Assembly (NCBI GenBank): GCA_937924805.1 | Contig: CALDTZ010000079.1 | Location: forward strand, 1-42,237 | DNA: 42,237 nt | Direction of reading: 5' to 3' | Source of the DNA: an uncultured Saprospiraceae bacterium | GTDB lineage: Bacteria > Bacteroidota > Bacteroidia > Chitinophagales > Saprospiraceae | Shown here: positions 16,179 through 24,251 of the stretch, piece by piece | Layout of the letters: each line of letters starts with the position of its first letter | Numbering within the stretch: position 1 is the stretch's first letter | Notes under the pieces: generated by a model | Told to the model about the DNA's origin: nothing | Database searches by the model: none | What the model saw: only the letters and a program-made list of their open reading frames with translations | Position numbers and translations under genes: made by a program

Positions 16179-17386
16179 GTAATTATTTTTTCAATTTCGG
16201 TAATGATATCCTTTGCAACCTCTTTTTTCTCCTTTAAATCATAGGTTAGGTGATTACCTGTTTTGTGGATGATCGTAACTTTATTCGTTGTATGTTTAAA
16301 TCCGGCGCCTTTATCCTTCATTGAATTAAGAACAATAAAATCAAAATTTTTCTTTTTTACTTTGGCTTTTGCATTTTCAAGTTCATTATTGGTCTCTAAT
16401 GCAAAACCTATTAATAACTGACTTTCGGTTTTTGTTTTTCCTAATGTGGCTGCAATATCAATGGTCCTTTTCAAAGGTATTGCCATATCATCTTCTTTCT
16501 TTTTAATCTTCTTATCAGCAGCATGCATCGGTGTATAGTCAGCAACCGCTGCTGCCATAATTGCTACATTCGAAGATTTAAAATGTTTGACACAGGCTTC
16601 ATACATTTCTTGAGCTGAAGTTATGTGTATTTGATGAACGGCAGGATTTATGGGTTCTGATGTTGTTAAAGGGCCAGCAACAAAAATCACTTCTGCTCCT
16701 TGATTTGCACAGGCATTTGCTAATTCAACACCCATCCTACCAGAGCTGTGGTTTGATATAAATCGAACAGGGTCTATTTTTTCTTGTGTAGGACCTCCAG
16801 TAATTAGGATTTTTTTATTTTTTAATAATGATTTGGCATTAAAGAAAGCGGCAAGAATATCAATGATTTCCTCTGGTTCGGCCATACGTCCTGCACCAAC
16901 TAAACCACTGGCTAATTCACCGTGCCCTACGGCTATTTCAATATTTCCATACGATTTAACCTTTTTAATATTTGCAACCGTCGAAGGGTGTTTCCACATA
17001 TCAAGATCCATTGCCGGAGCAAAATATATGGGGCATTTTGCTGAAAGATAAACAGCTTGTACCATTGTGTCAGCAATACCGTTGGCCATTTTTGCTAAGG
17101 TATTGGCAGTAAGTGGAGCTATAACCATGATGTCTGCCCAAAGGCCCAATTCTACATGATTATTCCAAGCTTCGCCATTACTTACTTCTGAGTATACCTC
17201 GTGCTTTGATAAAGTGGCAAAGGTTAATTTATTGACAAACTTCTCTGCAGAAGGAGTCATAATCACTTTTACATCAGCACCTGCTTTTATGAATAGCCTT
17301 AATAATGAAACACTCTTATAGGCAGCAATACTTCCGGTAACCGCAAGTATAATATTTTTATTTTTTAGTGAATGGAGGTTATTCAC
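16175..17386 (-). CDS. coaBC: Bifunctional phosphopantothenoylcysteine decarboxylase / phosphopantothenate-cysteine ligase
   Basis: A 403-residue CoaBC for coenzyme A synthesis. The N-terminal CoaC flavoprotein domain (about residues 1-185) has the conserved active-site His in NHVELG, then the flavin loop APLTANTLAKMANGIADTM. In the substrate clamp the usual Cys before the GRM segment appears as Ser (ASGLVGAGRMAEPEEI), which I believe is common in Bacteroidota. The C-terminal CoaB domain begins ILITGGPTQEKIDPVRFISN and has the Lys/Asn motif around NSMKDKGAGF. It follows rpoZ by 12 bp. Confidence 0.94.
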   Translation of the reverse strand: MNNLHSLKNKNIILAVTGSIAAYKSVSLLRLFIKAGADVKVIMTPSAEKFVNKLTFATLSKHEVYSEVSNGEAWNNHVELGLWADIMVIAPLTANTLAKMANGIADTMVQAVYLSAKCPIYFAPAMDLDMWKHPSTVANIKKVKSYGNIEIAVGHGELASGLVGAGRMAEPEEIIDILAAFFNAKSLLKNKKILITGGPTQEKIDPVRFISNHSSGRMGVELANACANQGAEVIFVAGPLTTSEPINPAVHQIHITSAQEMYEACVKHFKSSNVAIMAAAVADYTPMHAADKKIKKKEDDMAIPLKRTIDIAATLGKTKTESQLLIGFALETNNELENAKAKVKKKNFDFIVLNSMKDKGAGFKHTTNKVTIIHKTGNHLTYDLKEKKEVAKDIITEIEKIIT

Positions 17387-17398
17387 GATAGAAAAGAC

Positions 17399-17752
17399 TT
17401 AAACGTCTTCTTCTTGATTTTCAACTTTTTGATTCTTATAGCTAAAATCAAGTTGATCATTTAAGAATTCATGAGTCGCAATTACGCTTGGACTAGGGAT
17501 TCTTTCATAAAATTTAGAGATTTCAATTTGCTCTTTGTTTTCAAGAACCTCTTCAATTCTGTCAGAAGTTTCTGCGAACTCTTCTAGTTTTCCATTTAAT
17601 TCAATCTTCAATTCAGTAGAAAGAAATCGTGCTCTTCTTGCTATGATATTAATTGACTCATAAATGTTACTTGCTTTACCAGCAAATGTCTTTATATCCT
17701 GTGCTTTTAACTCAGGATTAATATCTTGTACTTTACTTCTCAAGTCTGACAT
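17399..17752 (-). CDS. rpoZ: RNA polymerase omega subunit
   Basis: A 117-residue protein. The stretch NIYESINIIARRARFLS corresponds to the conserved omega helix (xxYxxVxxxAxRARQL), and the C-terminus is acidic, as in Bacteroidota RpoZ proteins. The gene starts inside the 3' end of bamD (20-bp overlap) and is followed by coaBC 12 bp later, matching the usual bamD-rpoZ-coaBC order. Omega supports assembly and folding of the beta-prime subunit of RNA polymerase. Confidence 0.85.
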   Translation of the reverse strand: MSDLRSKVQDINPELKAQDIKTFAGKASNIYESINIIARRARFLSTELKIELNGKLEEFAETSDRIEEVLENKEQIEISKFYERIPSPSVIATHEFLNDQLDFSYKNQKVENQEEDV

Positions 17753-18548
17753 CTGAAATTTCTTTAAGTTCGTTTAAACAATTATTTTTTATTTTCTCAA
17801 TTTCGCCTATTTCCGAAGAACTAGGATACTTTTTTATAAACTGCGAAATCTTACGCAAAGTTTCATTAAATCGTTCTTCCTTTTTGGCGAAGACACTATT
17901 TGTTGCAAGAATATAATTTGACTTTACGACTAAATATCTAATTTCCTCGGCTCTCGACGTTTCAGGGAAATCTTTAATCATATTTTCAAAAGAAACAATC
18001 GATGCTTGATGTTGGCCTATTTTATAATATAATCTTCCTTCTTCAAACGCTTTTTGTTCCATTTTACCTCTCAAATCATCTATTTGATCATTGCATTCTT
18101 GTACCCTAGGACTTGTCGGGTATGTATTAATAAATCGTTGAAAAGCATCAATCGATCGTTGTGAATACGATTGATCTAATCTATGATTGGGTGACATTTT
18201 TGATTGAGCATATGCTTCCATGTATTCTGCCTCCTCTCTATTTGGAGAATTATAGAATGTTTTACCAAAACTTCCAAAATAATGGGACGCCAATAAATAT
18301 TCCTCAATATGATAATAAGTATATGCATAATTGTAAAACAAATCTGCTGCCTCTTTTTTACCTCGATAGAATGGAATTACGATATCATACAGTCCTTGCG
18401 CCTTTATGTAGTCTTCTTTTTCAAAATATGCATTTGCAGATTTCAAAATTTGTACAGGATCATTTGATGTTCTTAATTTCTCGTAAGGGGTCTTACAAGA
18501 GCTCATCATGAAACATAAAAAAAACAGAAATAATAGTAGTCTTTGCAT
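17733..18548 (-). CDS. bamD: Outer membrane assembly lipoprotein BamD
   Basis: A 271-residue lipoprotein when started at the ATG at 18548; a TTG four codons upstream is less likely. The signal MQRLLLFLFFLCFMMSSC ends in a lipobox with Cys18. The rest is TPR-like: KSANAYFEKEDYIKAQGLYDIV, the NPxxxEA-type NSPNREEAEYM segment, and repeats ending in NTYPTSPRV and KDFPETSRAEEI. It belongs to the BAM complex that inserts outer-membrane barrels. A promoter-like pair (TTG, 20 bp, TACTTTTG) lies so close upstream that the transcript would start about 3 nt before the ATG. Confidence 0.92.
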   Translation of the reverse strand: MQRLLLFLFFLCFMMSSCKTPYEKLRTSNDPVQILKSANAYFEKEDYIKAQGLYDIVIPFYRGKKEAADLFYNYAYTYYHIEEYLLASHYFGSFGKTFYNSPNREEAEYMEAYAQSKMSPNHRLDQSYSQRSIDAFQRFINTYPTSPRVQECNDQIDDLRGKMEQKAFEEGRLYYKIGQHQASIVSFENMIKDFPETSRAEEIRYLVVKSNYILATNSVFAKKEERFNETLRKISQFIKKYPSSSEIGEIEKIKNNCLNELKEISDVRLEK

Positions 18549-18557
18549 AAGCGTTTG

Positions 18558-18588
18558 CAAAAGTAGTTTTTTCCAAAGGAATATTCAA
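18558..18588 (-). promoter_or_regulatory. Candidate bamD promoter giving a near-leaderless transcript
   Basis: On the minus strand, TTG (18588-18586) and an exact -7 box TACTTTTG (18565-18558) are separated by 20 bp, the expected Bacteroidota spacing. The predicted start site at about 18551 is only 3 nt before the bamD ATG. Confidence 0.5.
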
Positions 18589-18631
18589 TACCTAAGCCAT
18601 TTAACTTGACCTAGATACTTTTGATTTGGTT

Positions 18632-19303
18632 TTAAAATCGAAGGTCCTCAACTTTTACATTAGGAAATTCATTTTCATTAAAGATAAAAACGTCATCATT
18701 GATGATCGTATTGTAATCAAATGTGTTGATCTGAAGTTGAATATTTGTACCGTCTTTTGAAAATATCTTTACATTGTCTAATGTCGTAGCTTTTGAATCT
18801 GAAATTTGAATTCTAATCTTAGAGTAGGAAGCTTCATTATCTAATGGTTTAAATTCAATTTCATAGACATGGCCGTTGTCTATTGGTGTTTTACTCGATA
18901 TAGCATATACGAAATCATTTGTTTCGTAAAAAGAAACAAGTTGCAATGGATTCAAAAAAGGATCACCACCTTCTTCAACATCATTAATTTGAACCTCATT
19001 TTTGTTTTTTAAATAAACCCAATTACCTTCTTGATTGGTTATACTTAATTGATCTTCAGTATCTATTCTTAATAATGCTTGGTTTTGAATGATGGATCCT
19101 TCTGTTAAGTAAGTGTCTTTTCCTGGGTAATCGATATTTAGGCTAAAAGAAATGGTAATAGCTGCTGAAGCTTCGACTTTGTTTTTTAGTTTATCTAGTA
19201 AAGCTGTAGCTTCTTTATCAGATTGGCTTGCATCTGTAAAATGTTGTTGGCCAAATGATGCCAGTGCAAAAAATTGTAAAAGTAAAATTGTGAGTCCTTT
19301 CAT
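18632..19303 (-). CDS. lolA: LolA-like outer membrane lipoprotein carrier
   Basis: About 223 residues from the ATG at 19303, chosen because it gives a compact signal peptide (MKGLTILLLQFFALASFGQ); an ATG at 19312 and one at 19342 are possible. The mature protein has the LolA pattern: an early amphipathic helix (LLDKLKNKVEAS), strands with GSIIQNQALLRIDT and NWVYLKNKNEVQI, then DPFLNPLQLVSFYE, and a C-terminal FNENEFPNVKVEDLRF. It would carry lipoproteins across the periplasm. It is 83 bp upstream of bamD on the same strand, so it probably belongs to the same envelope-biogenesis region. Confidence 0.85.
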   Translation of the reverse strand: MKGLTILLLQFFALASFGQQHFTDASQSDKEATALLDKLKNKVEASAAITISFSLNIDYPGKDTYLTEGSIIQNQALLRIDTEDQLSITNQEGNWVYLKNKNEVQINDVEEGGDPFLNPLQLVSFYETNDFVYAISSKTPIDNGHVYEIEFKPLDNEASYSKIRIQISDSKATTLDNVKIFSKDGTNIQLQINTFDYNTIINDDVFIFNENEFPNVKVEDLRF

Positions 19304-19389
19304 CGTCAACATATTATATGAGTATAACATAAAGATGTTCATTTTGATTGCTATGAAAATCTTAAACTTGGTTAAAACAGGATTAAATC

Positions 19390-19884
19390 TTAGTTAGATT
19401 TAATGAACAGATCAGCGAAGGAAGGAAATTTTGCACTTCCATAATGTGAAAAGCAAGTTTCATTTGATTTATCGAAAGTATAGGATTTTACAAATTTCAT
19501 AAAGAAAATCCGCAATTCTTCGAAATCCATATTTCGAGAGTTAGGCTTTGGGTAAAAAACTAAATGTTTGATTGTACCATCTGCGTTCCAAAAAATATTC
19601 ATCCAAATTTTGATACCTCTAATGTCAAAATTTACTGTGTCAGAAAAATCTTCCATATCTTTTAGCATCAGAAGCCATTTTTTATAAGCTTCATCCATTG
19701 ATTGGTCACAAACACTTAATAGCATTTCTGGGCAATCAACAACCATTGCTTCGTATTCCAACTCAAATTCCCCAATCATAAAAACAGATGGGAGAGAGTC
19801 AATTACAGTAGCGTTTATTGTTGTGGTTTGTAAAATAACAAATACAAAACCTAATAATTTGATATAGAATTTTTCCAAATCCAT
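19390..19884 (-). CDS. Secreted hypothetical protein, TonB-C-like
   Basis: A 164-residue protein with a hydrophobic N-terminus (about residues 9-26, FVFVILQTTTINA) and a mature domain with strands FDIRGIKIWMNIFWNADGTIKHLVFYP, close to the WxxxxDGxIxxVxV layout of TonB C-terminal-like domains in Bacteroidota. No TonB box partner or catalytic motif is visible. It is divergent from cvpA, and a 7-bp inverted repeat (19896-19902 with 19916-19922) lies 12 bp upstream of its start. Confidence 0.6.
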   Translation of the reverse strand: MDLEKFYIKLLGFVFVILQTTTINATVIDSLPSVFMIGEFELEYEAMVVDCPEMLLSVCDQSMDEAYKKWLLMLKDMEDFSDTVNFDIRGIKIWMNIFWNADGTIKHLVFYPKPNSRNMDFEELRIFFMKFVKSYTFDKSNETCFSHYGSAKFPSFADLFIKSN

Positions 19885-20035
19885 GTAGTAATATTAAGCA
19901 CAGAATGATAATATTTGTGCTTTTATGAATGTAAAGTTAGAATAATTTCAAATTTGATCTTATTCTTGAAACTATAACTTACAATTTCTCCTTTTAATTT
20001 CTGAATCTTATTTTTTAATTAATGATTAACATTCA

Positions 20036-20620
20036 ATGATTTTAGATGTAATAGCAGCCTTAATTATAACCTATGGATTTTACATTGGTTTTTCACGGGG
20101 TATTATAAAAACCGTTTTCGCAACACTATCTGTCGTTATAGGGATCGTGGCAGCTTTAAAGCTTTCTCCAATTGTTATTGGGTTTTTGCAACATTCATTT
20201 CCAGCGGTTAATCAAGCGGGGTTGTTTTTAGCAGGATTGATTGCAACTTTTTTTTTGGTTATGCTTCTAATCCGATTTTTGGGTAATAGAATTGAAAACT
20301 TATTTGAGTTAGTTCAACTCAATTTTGTTAATAAAATAGCAGGAGGTGCGATTATGTCTTTTTTGTTTGCTTTAATTCTAAGTTATGGTTTCCTTTTTTT
20401 GAAAGAGACACAACTCTTGGATAAGCAAACCACCGAAAAATCGATAACCTATCCTATTTTCGAACCATTACCAGCACTATCTAAAGGGATTGCTCAAAAA
20501 ACAAAGCCTATGTTTCAAGAGTTTTGGACCAAGATGTTGGATACGATGGATACTATTAAAGAGAAAAGTGGAAATGAAAAGGAAATTGATTTAGGCTTAG
20601 ACAAAATTCTTAATAAATAA
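20036..20620 (+). CDS. cvpA: CvpA family membrane protein
   Basis: A 194-residue protein with four membrane segments (about residues 4-20, 27-48, 62-84 and 101-121) matching CvpA: MILDVIAALIITYGFYIGFS with the conserved GF(S)RGIIKT motif. The last 70 residues are a soluble, charged tail. CvpA proteins are linked to envelope homeostasis and colicin V export in Proteobacteria; in Bacteroidota the role is unclear. It is 4 bp upstream of an unknown protein gene that is in turn coupled to a VOC protein gene, so an operon is likely. Confidence 0.88.
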   Translation: MILDVIAALIITYGFYIGFSRGIIKTVFATLSVVIGIVAALKLSPIVIGFLQHSFPAVNQAGLFLAGLIATFFLVMLLIRFLGNRIENLFELVQLNFVNKIAGGAIMSFLFALILSYGFLFLKETQLLDKQTTEKSITYPIFEPLPALSKGIAQKTKPMFQEFWTKMLDTMDTIKEKSGNEKEIDLGLDKILNK

Positions 20621-20624
20621 GGAA

Positions 20625-21128
20625 ATGGAAAGGGAAGATTCTATTGATTTAGTAACAACTTTGCATGAAAAGGTTGAGCCTATTTTGTTGACGTTTTATA
20701 ATCAATTCATAAGTTATACAATTGAAAAGATTATTAAAAATGGGTTTCATATCATAAATTCACCAGGAATAAGGGGTATAGCAAAAGATATTGAAAAGGA
20801 TGAATCAATCGAAAAATGGACTTCATTCTTATCTTTTATTTGTGAAAAGCACAAACAAATTGGGTATGTCTTAAAAGTGCAAGATGAAAAGGATAAAAAC
20901 GGTAAAATACATAGTCGGTATTATTTAAAACCAAGTATCAAACTTCAAATGCAAAACCCCGCAGAGCAGCTTTATGGAAATGTAACCTTAGAACTTATCT
21001 CTAAGAATAACAACCCATTGCGAATAAAATGTCAAACAACATATTATTCAGATCGAAACTTTAAGGAGGTAAGACCTTTTAAGCAATGGATGGCAATCAT
21101 TTTTAATAATCAGCCTTTTAATCTATAA
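20625..21128 (+). CDS. Hypothetical protein between cvpA and a VOC gene
   Basis: A 167-residue soluble protein without signal peptide or recognisable motif. It has an N-terminal helical part with TLHEKVEPILLTFYNQFI and a C-terminal beta-rich part (LYGNVTLELISKNNNPLRI). I do not recognise the family. It begins 4 bp after cvpA, and its stop overlaps the next ATG by one base, so it is in a tightly packed operon with CvpA and a VOC protein; function is unassigned. Confidence 0.7.
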   Translation: MEREDSIDLVTTLHEKVEPILLTFYNQFISYTIEKIIKNGFHIINSPGIRGIAKDIEKDESIEKWTSFLSFICEKHKQIGYVLKVQDEKDKNGKIHSRYYLKPSIKLQMQNPAEQLYGNVTLELISKNNNPLRIKCQTTYYSDRNFKEVRPFKQWMAIIFNNQPFNL

Positions 21129-21541
21129 TGACAAAGAAACGAGTAACAGGAATTGGAGGTTTGTTTTTTAAAACAACTGATCCATCTAAAACAAAGGAGT
21201 GGTATAAAAAGCATTTAGGTTTTAATACTGATCAATGGGGTGCCACATTTGCTTTTCGAAAAGATGAAAATCCGACAGAAACTGGCTACGTTCAATGGTC
21301 GCCATTTAAAGAAGACACGTCTTATTTTAACCCCTCCGAAAAGTCGTTTATGGTCAACTATCGCGTTGAGGATTTAGATTGGTTAGTTGGGGTATTAAAA
21401 GAGGAAGGGGTTACTATTTGCGATGAAATCGCAAGATATCCTTATGGTAACTTTGTTCATATTATGGATAATGATGGGAACAAGATTGAACTATGGGAAC
21501 CTATTGATGATCAACTTCTGCCTCAAGATTCAGATTCATAA
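21128..21541 (+). CDS. VOC family (glyoxalase/bleomycin-resistance fold) protein
   Basis: A 137-residue vicinal-oxygen-chelate protein. The pattern GIGGLFFKTTDPSKTKEWYKKHLGF, a middle SFMVNYRVEDLDWLV, and the late PYGNFVHIMDNDGNKIELWEP are typical of glyoxalase-like proteins with the metal-binding Glu in IELWEP. The specific substrate cannot be told. It shares one base with the stop of the preceding gene (TAATG), indicating translational coupling in the cvpA operon. Confidence 0.85.
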   Translation: MTKKRVTGIGGLFFKTTDPSKTKEWYKKHLGFNTDQWGATFAFRKDENPTETGYVQWSPFKEDTSYFNPSEKSFMVNYRVEDLDWLVGVLKEEGVTICDEIARYPYGNFVHIMDNDGNKIELWEPIDDQLLPQDSDS

Positions 21542-21575
21542 TTTGGTTTTAATACAATAAGAGTAATGATGGTTG

Positions 21576-21583
21576 TATATTTG
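21576..21583 (+). promoter_or_regulatory. Candidate -7 box upstream of the WecA/MraY-like gene
   Basis: TATATTTG matches TAnnTTTG exactly and is 25 bp before the ATG at 21609. No TTG lies at the usual spacing. Confidence 0.4.
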
Positions 21584-21608
21584 GTATTAAGCAAACACAT
21601 TCCATTGA

Positions 21609-22658
21609 ATGTATGATATAATTTTAGCTTTTATTACTGCCTTTACGTTAACCTTTTTAGCGATACCTTCTATCATTCACGTAGCCAAGAAAAAAAATCT
21701 TGTCGATGAGCCGGGTGACCGAAGAGCGCATAAAGAAAGTACGCCAAGTTTGGGAGGGATTGCCATATTTGCTGGAACAATATTCTCCATTATATTATGG
21801 ACTCCATTTAAATATTTTGGAGATCTACAATATATACTTACGGCCTTTATAATAATGTTTTTAGTAGGTGCAAAAGATGATATTGATCCAGTATCTCCTT
21901 TTAAAAAATTTGGTGCACAAGTATTTGCAGCATTTCTTCTAGTTTTTATTGCAAAAATCAGATTAACCAGTCTGTATGGAATTCTTGGAATTACCGTTCT
22001 TCCATTTTGGATAAGTGTGATACTCAGCATATTTACAATAATTGTAATCATAAATTCATTTAATTTAATTGATGGAATTAATGGCTTGTCGGGAAGTATT
22101 GGATTGTTGATTGCGTTATGTTTTGGCACCTGGTTTTTATTGATTGATAAGATAGAACTAGGTATCGTATCCTATGCGCTTGCAGGCTCCATTATTGCTT
22201 TTTTATATTATAATTTTACACCAGCAAAAATATTTATGGGAGATACCGGGTCGTTAATTATTGGACTTACATGTGCCATCCTTACGATTCAGTTTATTGA
22301 GATGCATAATACGATTGGAGCTTCACCCTATCGATTTAAAGCGACACCTGCGGTTGCGGTTGGGGTGCTGATTTTACCACTTTTTGATACGTTAAGGGTT
22401 TTTATTATTCGATTAATAAATAAGCGGTCTCCTTTTTCACCTGATCGAAATCATATACATCATTTGTTAATTGATTTGGGCTTTTCGCATATGAAATCCA
22501 CTACTATTTTAGTTTTTACGAATGTAGTTTTCATTTATTTAGTATTTAGTTTACAATCTTTAGGTTCGTTAAAATTGCTAACCTTGGTTATTAGTTTGGC
22601 TATATTTCTATCTACTATTTTGTGGTTTTTCTCATCACGAAAGAAACGGATCGTATGA
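21609..22658 (+). CDS. Undecaprenyl-phosphate sugar-1-phosphate transferase (WecA/MraY-like)
   Basis: A 349-residue, roughly ten-helix membrane enzyme of glycosyltransferase family 4. Key motifs are LVDEPGDRRAHKESTPSLGG, the DD of VGAKDDIDPVSP, the NSFNLIDGINGL motif, IFMGDTGSL, and the cytoplasmic PDRNHIHHLLIDLG His-rich loop. It should transfer a HexNAc-1-phosphate to undecaprenyl phosphate to start cell-surface glycan synthesis. The RNHIHH motif fits WecA-type rather than MraY. It overlaps crcB at the 3' end by ATGA. Confidence 0.9.
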   Translation: MYDIILAFITAFTLTFLAIPSIIHVAKKKNLVDEPGDRRAHKESTPSLGGIAIFAGTIFSIILWTPFKYFGDLQYILTAFIIMFLVGAKDDIDPVSPFKKFGAQVFAAFLLVFIAKIRLTSLYGILGITVLPFWISVILSIFTIIVIINSFNLIDGINGLSGSIGLLIALCFGTWFLLIDKIELGIVSYALAGSIIAFLYYNFTPAKIFMGDTGSLIIGLTCAILTIQFIEMHNTIGASPYRFKATPAVAVGVLILPLFDTLRVFIIRLINKRSPFSPDRNHIHHLLIDLGFSHMKSTTILVFTNVVFIYLVFSLQSLGSLKLLTLVISLAIFLSTILWFFSSRKKRIV

Positions 22659-23014
22659 GTTTTTTATACGTGTTTTTAGGTGGTGGTTTAGGAGCTGTTT
22701 TACGATATTCAATTTCTGTATTTATACAAAAGCCTTTTATAAATTTCCCATTCGCTACTTTTATTGCAAATGTGGTGGCTTGTGTTATTTTAGTAGTAAC
22801 GCTAACGTATCTTCCAGGTCGAAGTAGTGAATTTATACACAAACATTTGTTGGCTATTGGTTTTTGTGGAGGACTAAGTACATTTTCAACATTTAGTTTA
22901 GAAACGTTCTACTTATTAGAAAAAGGAGCTTTTGGGTGGGCAAGTTTCAATATACTATCGAGTGTCGCCGTATGCCTTCTTGCGTTGTATATTATTTTTG
23001 CAATACAACATTAA
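22655..23014 (+). CDS. crcB: Fluoride ion channel CrcB/FluC
   Basis: A 119-residue four-helix channel, started at the ATG overlapping the previous stop (ATGA); the longer reading from 22622 would add a non-homologous start. Signature motifs: GGGLGAVLRY, FPFATFIANVVAC and GFCGGLSTFSTFSLE. It exports fluoride as a dual-topology dimer. No fluoride riboswitch is seen upstream, since the start lies inside the preceding gene. Its 3' end overlaps the convergent glycosylase gene by 23 bp. Confidence 0.92.
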   Translation: MSFLYVFLGGGLGAVLRYSISVFIQKPFINFPFATFIANVVACVILVVTLTYLPGRSSEFIHKHLLAIGFCGGLSTFSTFSLETFYLLEKGAFGWASFNILSSVAVCLLALYIIFAIQH

Positions 23015-23672
23015 AAGTATCGATATACTGATTGATATACGTCGTTAATTGTTTCCTATTGTATTGCATGACCCACCTAGGATGCGGTAATGGTATTATC
23101 TTTTCAAATAAAGAATGCCTTGCATTTAATCCATTGAAATATTTAAAATTTTCACCTTTACCTAAGCAAAAAGCCACTTGTGTATTTAATCCAAAATGAA
23201 TTTGACTTTTTAAAGATGAAAGGATAAATGGCTCTACCGCATTTTGAAGTTCTTTATCATCATAATAATTACAATTGATTCCATTTTTTAAAAAGCCCAA
23301 TGGACAAATCGAAGTGATAAAGAATGATTTATAAAAATGTTCTATGTTTCCATATGATTGAATCACCTTGTAGATAAAGTCTGCAGATAATTCGAATCTT
23401 TTTGGACAGTCGTTTTTAATATTGCATAATTCTTCCAAGATTTTTGGATCTGTAAAAGGAATTCCTGTAACACCAGCACCAAATCTTCCGGGGTTGATAC
23501 CAAAAATTCCGTAGCGGATATGATCATCATTAAAGTACTTTGTATAAAAAGTATCTAATAACGTTCGTGTTTCACTATTTTCAAATGGATTGATCCAAGA
23601 AAACGGAGGCGGAATTTCTACATCTGGGTTGATGTTTTTATAAAATGATAGTACTCGGGCTGAAAATGTCAT
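22992..23672 (-). CDS. SMUG-like uracil-DNA glycosylase family protein (DUF4918)
   Basis: A 226-residue protein of the uracil-DNA glycosylase superfamily. Motif A is GINPGRFGAGVTGIPF (residues 58-73), close to SMUG1 (GMNPGxxGxxQTGxPF). Motif B is LPHPRWVMQYNR (His197, Pro198). The length and these motifs match the DUF4918 group of Bacteroidota. It probably removes uracil or other damaged bases from DNA, but activity is not proven by sequence. It converges on crcB with a 23-bp overlap and is divergent from a GNAT gene at 23746. Confidence 0.85.
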   Translation of the reverse strand: MTFSARVLSFYKNINPDVEIPPPFSWINPFENSETRTLLDTFYTKYFNDDHIRYGIFGINPGRFGAGVTGIPFTDPKILEELCNIKNDCPKRFELSADFIYKVIQSYGNIEHFYKSFFITSICPLGFLKNGINCNYYDDKELQNAVEPFILSSLKSQIHFGLNTQVAFCLGKGENFKYFNGLNARHSLFEKIIPLPHPRWVMQYNRKQLTTYINQYIDTFNVVLQK

Positions 23673-23711
23673 CGTGATCGAATTAATAAGTCTTCTGTCT
23701 ACTAAAATACA

Positions 23712-23719
23712 TACCTTTA
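23712..23719 (+). promoter_or_regulatory. Candidate -7 box upstream of the GNAT gene
   Basis: TACCTTTA differs from TAnnTTTG by one base and lies 27 bp before the ATG at 23746. It sits in TACCTTTAAAGTA, nearly symmetrical, so the opposite strand reads TACTTTAA and could serve the divergent gene. Confidence 0.3.
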
Positions 23720-23745
23720 AAGTAAATGTTTAGATTGCGTTCAAA

Positions 23746-24240
23746 ATGAAAAAAGCCGATTATATAATTCGAGAAATTGAAGGAAGGGATAATGAGCAAA
23801 TGGCTTCCATTATTCGTAAAGTAATGACCGAGTTTGGATGTGTTGGCAGTGGATATTCTATTGAAGATAATGAGGTCGATTCAATGTATGAATCTTACCA
23901 TCATGAAAAAGGAGTCTACTATGTTATCGTCGATGATCAGAACAACGTATTTGGTGGTGCTGGAATTGATCGACTAGAAGGTGCATCACCCGATCTTTGT
24001 GAATTAAAAAAGATGTACTTTTCTAATGAAATTAGAGGCTTAGGGCTAGGAAAAGAGATGTTAGCAATGTGTTTGGTTGGAGCTAAAAAAATGGGTTATA
24101 AAGTATGTTATCTCGAGACTGTAGAACGTATGGTAAATGCGAATGCTCTATATGCATCATTCGGATTTGAACGATCCGGAGACCAAATTGGTGAGACAGG
24201 GCATTCTAGTTGTGATACTTTTTATACATTAGCACTTTAA
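23746..24240 (+). CDS. GNAT family N-acetyltransferase
   Basis: A 164-residue acetyltransferase. The acetyl-CoA binding signature is EIRGLGLGKEML (a Q/RxxGxG/A type), after the beta4 strand ELKKMYFSN, and the C-terminal part with LETVERMVNANALYASFGFERS is typical. The acceptor substrate is unknown. It starts a plus-strand run with the heme-binding protein 11 bp downstream and the META lipoprotein after it. Confidence 0.88.
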   Translation: MKKADYIIREIEGRDNEQMASIIRKVMTEFGCVGSGYSIEDNEVDSMYESYHHEKGVYYVIVDDQNNVFGGAGIDRLEGASPDLCELKKMYFSNEIRGLGLGKEMLAMCLVGAKKMGYKVCYLETVERMVNANALYASFGFERSGDQIGETGHSSCDTFYTLAL

Positions 24241-24251
24241 GCAGAGAATTT

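Noticed and set aside
19896..19922. AAGCACA / TGTGCTT inverted repeat upstream of the hypothetical gene at 19884
   Set aside because: Only 7 bp with a 13-nt loop in an AT-rich divergent spacer; noted in the gene entry but too weak as a separate site.
22622..22654. Longer N-terminus for the CrcB gene starting at 22622
   Set aside because: The extra 11 residues are not part of the family, while the ATG at 22655 overlaps the previous stop and gives the normal CrcB start.
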